Shown here: piece by piece, positions 55,726 through 64,000 of the stretch
Layout of the letters: each line of letters opens with the position of its first letter
Numbering within the stretch: position 1 is the first letter of the stretch
NCBI GenBank assembly: GCA_964017065.1
Contig: OZ024783.1
Coordinates: forward strand, 7,356,391 to 7,420,390
Source of the DNA: Haliclona indistincta
Lineage: Eukaryota > Porifera > Demospongiae > Haplosclerida > Chalinidae
Direction: 5' to 3'
Length of the DNA: 64,000 nucleotides
Translations under genes and position numbers: made by a program
The notes under the pieces: generated by a model
What the model was told of the DNA's origin: nothing
What the model saw: only the letters and a program-made list of their open reading frames with translations
Database searches by the model: none

Positions 55726-56488
55726 CGACTATTGTTGCACCAGCGTGGCAGCATTATGAGGTACTTGAGCATCGTTCTTACGTCTTCCTAACTTGTGACG
55801 AAAGCCTTTTCTTCGCTTCTTGTGACTTAGTCGTCCACCAGGCATCTACAAATACAAAATAATTTATTCATCGATCAATCTGTTAATTAGAAGGTACCAC
55901 TTTTTAAAGCGCACATAATATGCTTGTAAGTGACTATTTTAAATGGATAGTAGTTTAACGCAATAAAACAGACAATGGACTACAATAATCAATATACCAA
56001 ATACCAACAGTTTCTATAGTTGTGGAAATAATCTCACCGTAAGCAGCTAGCTATAAAACAATAAAATTGCTACCACACCAAATACTGGTTGTTAAGAGAG
56101 CACATATGTAGTTTAACTCACTGGCCAAATACCTATGGAGTTGTAAAACAACTTACTTACGTTAGTCTGGTACCCAAGTAAGCCGGTAATCTAACCAAAC
56201 CGTTCAGCAGCCATGTCAGCGGCTTTACCCACGGCATAACGTGTGTTAGCCTCGAAATGAATCGTTGCAAGGAAGAATATAGTGATCTATAACTATTATA
56301 CCTTCGTTTGGTCCTCCTTATATTTTCTTTAGGCTCTCCAGTCATGTACTACAGCCAGATTTCGAGACCGCTGTCGCGCACACCTGTCACCTCTAGGTCG
56401 TGGCAGTGATTGAGACAGAGTTTCCGATTATTTTCCCGTATACTCGCGCCATTGCATATCCACTTGTACTGTATCATCTATGGTTGCA

Positions 56489-56742
56489 CTAACTTATTCT
56501 GCAAACAGTGCTGTATTGCAGCTTGTTGCAGCGCTCTTCAGCTTTAATTTCATCATACAGGAATTGCATTGCACAACTATTATACTGCATTGTGATTGCT
56601 GTACAGCAAGGTATATAACAGCTGCAGTTTGTTGCTGTGTATGTTTTAGTTCAGCGTATTTTTGTTATAACTTTTAGTTTTATGACTGCACCGAGGCATC
56701 AGCACCTTGGTGCTTTCATTTTATTTACGTGTATAGTGTTGT
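56489..56742. repeat. 3' part of the TATGCCTCGG repeat split by the 53187 insertion
   Basis: ACTAACTTATTCTGCAAACA and GCTGTATTGCAGCTTGTTGC match 29945-30000 and 52637-52690. It ends ACCGAGGCATCAGCACC at about 56690. Confidence 0.6.
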
Positions 56743-57557
<815 letters not shown>

Positions 57558-57843
57558 TTATTAATTTTTTATTGTAATTAATCTCTGTTGATTTTAGATG
57601 TAATTTGAATTTATTTTATAAAATAATTACAAAAATTATAATACTAATTAACTTATAGAAAGTGAAAAAAAAAGAAATAAAAACAGCAGATAACTTATAC
57701 ATGTAATACTATACCAATAAGAGAAAGTCATTAAACTATAATTATTATAGCTCTAATGCAAATAATTTTAATATTGAGTACAAAAGCACTTAAGGAAATA
57801 GTCGAAAAAAATCACTTTCAAGTAGCGAAATGAGCTGGAGAGT
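57558..57843. other. 3' flank of NERD copy 2
   Basis: Very AT-rich. Nothing recognised. Confidence 0.3.
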
Positions 57844-60540
57844 CTATTTCGATTTATGTTCAATATCGCTCAAAAAGGATTCACTATCTGTCCACTTATC
57901 AGATATGACGACCAGTTTGACCATTGAGCGAAAGAAAGATATGTATGGATCATAATTTCTAAGCTTTTCTGCATTTTTTGACTCAGCCAAAGGCTCAGTT
58001 CCCAAAAGCAAGCCAGACGGCAAAATCACGATCACCATCGGCCACTCTACTCCATCCAAATAACTTGAGTCATCCCTAGTAACAGAGTTTAACAATGTCA
58101 GATTTTTGCAGGTCATTGGAATAAATGGAGTCTCGCCAAACGTCCAAACAGGAATTTCTTTGTTCTTCAACTGCTCACTAAGCGGTTGAATGCCTAGTGA
58201 CTCATGACTACGAGTGGCAAAGTCCACAACAAGAATATCGGAAGGACTAAGAATCAAGTTCTCTTTGACCTTGGCAAATGGTATATCATGTACGTAAGTA
58301 TCAACAATTTCAACGCATTTGGAATACATTCTTTGAACGCCAGATTCAACAATCCAAGACACGGGCAATCCCTCGAGAGTATGTCCAAGAATTTCCCTAG
58401 TGCCATACGGATAAGAGCGACTTTGATACAAAGCACTGTAACTTGCTTCAAGTTCAATTATGCTGTTAGTGCCCCGTGAAGCCTGACTTATGCGAGAAAT
58501 GACTCCACCAACTCTGCTTAACGTATCCAAAAGAGGCTTTGTACGAATCTGCATTCTTTGATTAGTTTTTATGAGTGATTCATTATAATCGAACACCGAG
58601 CTAATCCACACATAACCTTCAATGTTATCAAGTAACTCAAGGATGATTTCATGCTCTGGTGGCTTTGAGCCAATCCAGTATTCATCAAGAAAGACATGCT
58701 CATATTTATCCATTCGTTCTCTCAAAAACCTCTTGATCTCTTCTAGCTCTGTGGGAGACTCTTCTTCAAGTGAAATTGAGACAATATCAATTAGAACCAA
58801 GCTTTTTTTGCTGATAAAGAACTCTTTCATTTTGTGAAAAAGCAGAGAATTTTGGTACTGTGGCTTTGGAGACCCATTACCAACAATAAACAGAATACGC
58901 TTCTGTGACTTGCATTTCTTCATTTTGCCTTCCAGTTCCAAAGCTTTGAATTTCATCAACTCTGTTTTACCACTACCAGGCGGCCCTATAATTAGCTGCT
59001 TTTGTGGACCCTCAAACACAACAAGTTGCTCAGTTGTCATAACCATGGGAAAATCCGAGTAGTCAACTCTTATTTTGCATGACAGCGACTGAAATACGTG
59101 CTTATCAATTTCTGTTGGCAAATTACCATTTTCTATAAAGGTGAAAGAATGAAGGTGCTTGCCAAGCATATTAAAGTGTTTTGGTGATTCCAACTTAAGA
59201 AACGGAAGCCTCTTCTTCTGTAGTTCCAACTGGGATTCTTCTATGTCTTCAATTTGACTCCATTGGTTTTGCATCATTCTCATGAAATTGAGAATATCCC
59301 TCAAAAATAGCAAGTATTTGTCTTCAAAAACAGCAACAAGAGCCAGATCTAATGGAGAAGCAATCTCACCACCAATATATTCCTCATGCTCCAACATTCG
59401 ATTGATAATCTTCATTAGAAACTTTTCATTCTTAATTCCATGCTGTTTAAAGAAAGTATCCCTCAGTCTCTTAGCCTCTTCTTCGTCTATTTCAAAAGGC
59501 ACATCAGTCATCTTCGATGAACACCATTCGAACAACCGTGGAAACTCTTTTTCTGTAATCAATTTATGTATTCTACCATGGTACTTGAAGTCAACCAATT
59601 CTTCATGCAATTCCTTCAAACAGTCTGTTTCCTTAACTGGAGTAAGGTGACGAATCATCATCAAATACGACAAAGCAAGCTCATATTGTTTTCGATCTAT
59701 TCTGACTGATTCTTTCATTGTTTCTTTCCACCATTTCTCAAATGATTCGACATCGCTCAAGTCATCAGCAAGCAGTATGTGCGTATTGTCTCGCATTTTA
59801 CTTTTAAATTCATCTCGGTTAAAGCTACATTTACTGATTGATGGCAATGCTATAACTCGTTGGTGAGGTAGCGAAAACTGCTGTGATGATGTACTTGTAG
59901 CCACTGTTTCTGATCGCGTGGCAGGCTCACCTATAGTGACACATTGCTTTACAAGCTCATAACTGGCATCGAGTTGACCCTCGGCATCACGTATAACATT
60001 ATTTCGAACTTCCTTAACATTTTTTACTTCTATAGCTATCACTCCTATTGAATGATGAAAAACAATGAAGTCGCATTCTTTATTACTCATCTTAGGTGGG
60101 AGCTTTAGGTCCGCAGGCATTGTAAATACCTTTCTCCTGCTCGCGGTCCTATTCCACTCACTAATGTATTTCAGTTCGAAACTATGAAAAACAAACATGC
60201 CCATGCTTCTTTTTTCTCCTAGCTGCCTCAAAAGCTTGTAAACAATATTCTCACCGATTTCTCCAGCATCAGTGTAAACCACGGGACCTTTGACTCCAAT
60301 GTCTCGGCCAGTTTTGAAGATAGGCGGTATCATGTACGTTTTGTTGTCTTCTCTCCACGAAGGAAACCGTTTGTAAAGAAATGAATGAGGAGCTCCAATT
60401 TCCTGGGCAGACATCATTTGACAAGCTTCAGTCTTGACAGTCAGAGTTTTAAGTAGACGAGACACGCCGTCGTCATCAACGCACCCCGGAAAATCATCAT
60501 GAACAGGCTCATCAGGAATAGCGGGCTCCGGCTCCATCAT
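57844..60540 (-). CDS. NERD nuclease plus SF1-like helicase protein, complete
   Basis: An 898-aa intronless ORF. The start is set at the first of two Met codons (60540) before EPEPAIPDEP; a 20-codon open extension upstream is hydrophobic but lacks ATG. The NERD region (about residues 90-185) has GEIGENIVYKLLRQLGE, Asp157 in KECDFIVFHHS, and Glu171-x-Lys173 in IGVIAIEVKN, the nuclease core pattern. Residues about 510-530 hold Walker A (GPPGSGKTEL), about 618-622 a Walker B/DE (VFLDEYW), and GVEWPMVIVI near the C-terminus resembles SF1 (UvrD-like) motif V. It is expected to act on DNA or RNA with ATP hydrolysis; the biological role is unknown. The paralog at 27118-28304 is about 80% identical by eye in the shared part. 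Confidence 0.8.
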   Translation of the reverse strand: MMEPEPAIPDEPVHDDFPGCVDDDGVSRLLKTLTVKTEACQMMSAQEIGAPHSFLYKRFPSWREDNKTYMIPPIFKTGRDIGVKGPVVYTDAGEIGENIVYKLLRQLGEKRSMGMFVFHSFELKYISEWNRTASRRKVFTMPADLKLPPKMSNKECDFIVFHHSIGVIAIEVKNVKEVRNNVIRDAEGQLDASYELVKQCVTIGEPATRSETVATSTSSQQFSLPHQRVIALPSISKCSFNRDEFKSKMRDNTHILLADDLSDVESFEKWWKETMKESVRIDRKQYELALSYLMMIRHLTPVKETDCLKELHEELVDFKYHGRIHKLITEKEFPRLFEWCSSKMTDVPFEIDEEEAKRLRDTFFKQHGIKNEKFLMKIINRMLEHEEYIGGEIASPLDLALVAVFEDKYLLFLRDILNFMRMMQNQWSQIEDIEESQLELQKKRLPFLKLESPKHFNMLGKHLHSFTFIENGNLPTEIDKHVFQSLSCKIRVDYSDFPMVMTTEQLVVFEGPQKQLIIGPPGSGKTELMKFKALELEGKMKKCKSQKRILFIVGNGSPKPQYQNSLLFHKMKEFFISKKSLVLIDIVSISLEEESPTELEEIKRFLRERMDKYEHVFLDEYWIGSKPPEHEIILELLDNIEGYVWISSVFDYNESLIKTNQRMQIRTKPLLDTLSRVGGVISRISQASRGTNSIIELEASYSALYQSRSYPYGTREILGHTLEGLPVSWIVESGVQRMYSKCVEIVDTYVHDIPFAKVKENLILSPSDILVVDFATRSHESLGIQPLSEQLKNKEIPVWTFGETPFIPMTCKNLTLLNSVTRDDSSYLDGVEWPMVIVILPSGLLLGTEPLAESKNAEKLRNYDPYISFFRSMVKLVVISDKWTDSESFLSDIEHKSK

Positions 60541-60666
60541 GACTGATAGGTAGGAAAAGAAAAAGACGATGAAAAGACGGAAAGAAAGAGGAAACAGCAA
60601 TTTCTTAACACTAATGGACGTCGAGGACCGGTATTGCTAATTACACCCGTAAATGGTCAATGCTAT
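60541..60666. other. Upstream flank of NERD copy 2
   Basis: It matches the flank of copy 1 up to GGTCAATGCTAT, where the LTR of the retrotransposon begins. Confidence 0.6.
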
Positions 60667-60863
60667 TGTAGCGCTAGCCAGAGCGTCGGGAACACGGTGC
60701 AACAATTATGACTCAGAAAATACTCTCTCATGCAACAGTCAATACACACATATTTAAAGGTTAGGCTAGGTCATATGATGAGGTGACATGTGTATGAAAA
60801 TACAGCAGTGATTACATGTTCTGTGAACATGACTAAGTCAGGTCTAGACTGTCCGGCGTTACA
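60667..60863 (-). repeat. 3' LTR of the Ty3/gypsy element, 197 bp
   Basis: Read on the - strand it begins TGTAACGCCGG and ends GCGCTACA (TG...CA), directly after a purine-rich tract (GTGAGGAGGGGGAGTGG) that fits a polypurine tract. The 5' LTR lies outside the window. Confidence 0.65.
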
Positions 60864-61633
60864 CCACTCCCCCTCCTCACGAAGAGCCTGGACGATAGTA
60901 GTCTGGCGGTCGCACTGTGCGCCGAAGTTGTCCTGACCAGCTGCCTCCACGAGTGCCTGCTTCTTGATCAGCAGCTTGATCTGGACTGACTGCTTCTGAA
61001 GCCGCATCAGCATCTGAAGTGGTTGCTTGGGAAGTTGGGTTGGTGTCTGGATTGGCTACTTGTGATGTCGGCTCGTCTATTGGTATGGGCACCATCAGAT
61101 CATCTTCAACAGGCGGGTCTATGGTAGGTGTGTCAGCAGATGGAGGGTTCGGTTGACTTGGAGATTTCTCAGTAGGGTTTCCTGGACTCGACGTGTAACA
61201 GGGCTTCAGTCGATTGAAGTGTACGACCAAGCGTTGTCTTCGTCTCCTGTCGGTTGGTGGGGTAACCAGCTGTATTCGGTAGACCACGTCGGAGATCACT
61301 TTCAGAATTTTGTACGGTCCCTTCCAACCACTATGAAATTTCTTAGCCTTTCCAGGAGATATTGCTGGACAGTAGAGCCACACCAAATCACCAGGCTTAT
61401 ATCTTCCTCCTGTGACTTTACGGTCATAGTGATCTTTCTGTCGCTTCTGTGCTCCCTGTCCATTATCTCTAGCAGTTTCATACGCTCTGCTGAAGCGGCT
61501 CCTCACATTGCTTGTGTATTCAGCTGGAGATTCACCAGGCGCTCTCTCGCCACCAAACATAATATCCACCGGAAGGCGTACTTCTCGTCCAAACATCAGA
61601 TAGTGTGGTGTGAACTTGACACTGTCGTGTATA

Positions 61634-62226
61634 TAGTCTCGTCCCCAGACCACACCCTCGCCTATCGCGAGAGAGGGTCTGGTGGCTTTAGTCGATTTTC
61701 TTGGGCCAGGAAGTAATATCTTCCCCGGAATGTGTGGGGTAGAATCTGATTGGTCAGAACGCTAACTCTTACGTAATACAAACCACATCGATAGAATGAT
61801 GGAGGTCAACTGACATGTCAGTTGCTGTAATTCCTGCAGATGATCTGAGCCGCGTGTTTATAGATCGCAGTGCAACTGCAGTCTTAGCTCCTTTTTCGAT
61901 GTCAGAGAAGCACATTCGACAAGCGTACGTAGGATCGTCGTACGAGTAGTGTTGAAGCTCAATCATCTCTATGTAGTTCTTCAAGTCTTGAGAACATTTG
62001 TCTAGACGTCTTCGCCTTCGCAGATTGTCTCCCTCGTCTAACGCGCAACTACATACGAGACACTTGTGTATAGCAGCCATTTTTCTTTTGCAGGTGCAAA
62101 TTCTAACATTTATACATATTCATTAGTGTTACGTAACTCTCGTACACGAAAAGCCCAAGAAAGTGCAACTAAAGCCACCAGACCCTCTCTCGCGATAGGC
62201 GAGGGTGTGGTCTGGGGACGAGACTA
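61634..62226. mobile_element. 9-bp-TSD element inserted in the gypsy pol gene
   Basis: Inverted ends TAGTCTCGTCCCCAGACC with an inner hairpin closing GGTCTGG. Flanked by TCGTGTATA (61625-61633 and 62227-62235), which duplicates the pol codons for IHDS and thereby proves insertion. 593 bp. Confidence 0.9.
61769..62080 (-). CDS. ZAD-like zinc-finger ORF of the 61634 element
   Basis: A 103-aa frame: CLVCSCALDEGDNLRRRRRL ... YACRMCFSDIEKGAKTA gives the CxxC...CxxC plan seen in the protein at 53468. It starts 146 bp inside the element's right end and ends without the linker and C-terminal region, so it is a truncated copy or only the first exon. No helicase part is present. Confidence 0.55.
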   Translation of the reverse strand: MAAIHKCLVCSCALDEGDNLRRRRRLDKCSQDLKNYIEMIELQHYSYDDPTYACRMCFSDIEKGAKTAVALRSINTRLRSSAGITATDMSVDLHHSIDVVCIT

Positions 62227-64000
62227 TCGTGTATACTGGAACGATAAGCTAACATCAGAGGGGCAAGGTGATCATCCCATGTATCCTCTGGGCATTTTTG
62301 CATCTGAATGGTCAACAGTTGTCTAAGGGTACGATTCAGACGCTCCACTAATCCATCTGACTGAGGATGGTATGGAGTAGTTCTGGTCTTGTGAATATCC
62401 AGTAGATCACAGAGCTCAGAGAACAGCTTGGACTCGAAGTTCCTTCCCTGATCTGTATGGATTGATTCAGGAGCTCCATAACGGCAGATCCACTCATTCA
62501 TGAGAGCTTGAGCCACTGTTGATGCTTCTTGATTCGGAAGACTGACAGCTTCTGCCCAGCGAGTAAAGTAATCAGAGATCACCAGGACATATTTGTTTCC
62601 ACGTCTGGATTTAGGCAATGGTCCAATGATGTCCAACGCTACTCTTTCCATTGGTACTCCGACCACACTTGGAACCAGAGGAGCTCTTGCTGAGGTAGAA
62701 GGGGACTTGGCTTGAGCACACCTCGCACACTTTCGACACCAATCCTCCACGTCCTTCTGCAGACCTGCATGGCCAGTAGAAACGCTCTCGTATCTTTCTC
62801 AGGGTCTTCGTGATTCCGAGGTGTCCACCACCAATTCCTCCATGTAGAGCATGTAGAACATCATCAACCAGGACCTGTGGTACAACAAACTGAAACATTG
62901 TAACATTTCCAACATTATCTTCCCAACGCCTATACAGGACATTGTCTCTCAACTCCAAGCAGTCCCATTGAGCCCACAGAGAACGGACAATAGAACCTTT
63001 ACCGCTTACTTGTACCAAAGCAGGTCTCTCACTGGAGGTCTTCATCCACTCCAAAATGATCTTCAAGTCAGGATCATTAGCTTGCTGGTGTTGAAGATCT
63101 TCGTCAGTCCAAACTGGTGCCCAATTGGAGGTATCGATAGGATCCATGCTCACTGCTGCTGTGGCGTCAGTTTCTTGAGATGGTACAATTCTGGACAAAG
63201 CATCAGCATTGGTGTGAAGTTTTCCCGGACGATGAAGTGTTTGGAAGTCAAACTCTTGTATCTGCTCCAGCCATCGAGCGACTTGTCCCTCTGGTTCTTT
63301 GAATTGTTGGAGCCACTGTAGTGCAGCATGATCTGTTCGAGCGTGGAAGGGTCTCCCTAGCAGATAAGCTCGGAAATAGCGCAGGAAGTAGACAAGGGCT
63401 AGAAGCTCTCGCCTAGTAGCACAGTAGTTTCTCTCAGACTTAGAAAGTGTCCGGCTACCATATGCAATAACCTTCTCCACGCCGCCCTGCAGTTGAGAGA
63501 GTACAGCACCAATAGCAATATTACTAGCATCAGTATCTAACACAAACATGCCGTCACGCGTAGGGAATGCCAGCACAGGAGCAGTAGTGAGTTTCTGTTT
63601 CAAGGTATCGAAGGCTGTTTGGCAAGGTTCAGTCCAGCTGAAACGAGATTCCTTCTCTTGAAGACGGTAGAGAGGTGCTGCTATTTCTGCAAACTTGGGA
63701 ATAAAGCGTCGGTAATATGATGCTAGTCCAAGAAAACTCCTGAGTTCTTTTGCGTTGGTCGGAGGAGGCCAGTGGGTAATTGCTTGAATTTTGACAGGGT
63801 CAGTCTCCACACCATGCTGAGAGATAATATGACCAAGGAACGACACAGATTTGCGAAAAAATTGACATTTCCCTGGATGGAGTTTGAGGTGAGCTTCTTG
63901 AAGTCTGGACAATACTTGACGTAATCGCTGAAGATGTTCATCCCAGTTACGTCCGAAGACAATCACATCGTCCAAGTAGATCAAACAGATCTCCCAGCAC

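Larger units (their letters stand above)
53187..56483. mobile_element. 3.3-kb element with CCATAGATGATACAG termini, 5-bp TSD
   Basis: Inverted ends (CCATAGATGATACAGTACAA...) flanked by TTGCA (53182-53186 and 56484-56488). The uninterrupted repeat at about 29937 shows the empty site. It was itself invaded by the 9-bp-TSD element at 53346-55021 and holds a LINE 3' end. The remaining own sequence includes two small frames: + 55044-55175 (43 aa, MAIALEDSDTSSACSLDCC) and - 55845-55729 (38 aa, basic). Neither is recognised. Confidence 0.65.
60877..63999 (-). pseudogene. Ty3/gypsy retrotransposon pol, 3' part, broken
   Basis: In coding order on the - strand: the end of the reverse transcriptase (YLDD box at the window edge, LGLASYYRRFI), RNase H (LDTDASNIAIGAVLS; RTDHAALQW), the integrase zinc-binding region (HGGIGGGHLGITKTL), and the catalytic core with the three acidic residues in ALDIIGPL, IHTDQGRNF and SDGLVERLNR. 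The C-terminal domain follows (PGDLVWLYCPA, GWKGPYKILKV) with a stop at 60877. Two breaks: a 4-nt insertion near 62765 shifts the frame between the zinc-binding region and the core, and the 593-bp element at 61634-62226 interrupts the core's end. It is therefore non-functional as it stands. The 5' half is outside the window. Confidence 0.85.

Noticed and set aside
60541..60600. N-terminal signal peptide on the NERD protein (MLFPLSFRLFIVFFF)
   Set aside because: It would start at TTG. The run is pyrimidine-rich leader and both copies have ATG-ATG directly after it. I kept the ATG start, although the open frame in both copies is noted.

Overview
The window looks like a piece of an animal genome with short introns, most likely a demosponge of the Amphimedon type. 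This is inferred from about 50-70 bp GT-AG introns, AT-rich sequence, Ig and fibronectin III receptors, an intronless GABA-B-like GPCR, and a dense load of palindromic DNA elements; no marker gene fixes the species. There is no sign of bacterial organisation. I checked the multi-exon models by hand for splice signals and reading phase; the complete models sum to a multiple of three.

The left and middle parts carry a tandem family of cell-surface receptors on the + strand at 2-1033 (3' part), 1848-3315, 5359-6356, 13396-14566, 17000-17640, 21679-23087 (pseudogene), 23639-24280 (cut short), 38351-39284 and 42748-43717, plus dead fragments at 41353-42110. The full-length layout is a signal-peptide exon, one Ig-like domain with the signatures NVTWYWSRC and GYYWC, a transmembrane segment and a cytoplasmic tail. 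Most tails carry one to about eleven YxxV/I/L motifs resembling ITIM/ITAM tyrosine motifs; the last two genes have a tail without that array. Inside the cluster, on the - strand, lie a 13-exon Ig/FN3 receptor (8572-12321), whose tail exons are duplicated and also carry tyrosine motifs, and a class C GPCR (17909-20161). The locus reads as a rapidly diversifying recognition-receptor cluster: there are tandem duplicates, a likely gene-conversion tract, pseudogenes, and an Ig-less member. Its role (immunity or self/non-self recognition) is inference.

The spaces between genes are filled with mobile DNA. (i) Modular elements of about 1-2 kb (3892-5099, 7441-8412, 39840-41050; second subfamily 14819-16623 and 43953-46014) begin with a hairpin, then GTAGGGATGA and a YY1-like AAGATGGCGGC, and end in a long palindrome. 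The same 5' module lies upstream of a long ORF with a Helitron-like N-terminal region (24289-26917), which runs into a 200-N gap. (ii) A family with 9-bp target duplications (7529-7557, 46337-46913, 53346-55021, 61634-62226) encodes a ZAD-like zinc-finger protein and a RecQ-helicase fragment. (iii) TTAA-flanked MITEs. (iv) A 4.36-kb palindrome (31764-36126) and another, heavily invaded one (47219-52193). (v) A repeat family with TIR TATGCCTCGGTGGG and (TG)n tracts. (vi) A LINE 3' fragment and a Ty3/gypsy element (60667-64000).

Two related intronless genes for NERD nuclease plus SF1-like helicase proteins (27118-28304, cut by the gap; 57844-60540, complete) are the other unusual content. The right half, from about 44 kb on, is mostly nested transposons.
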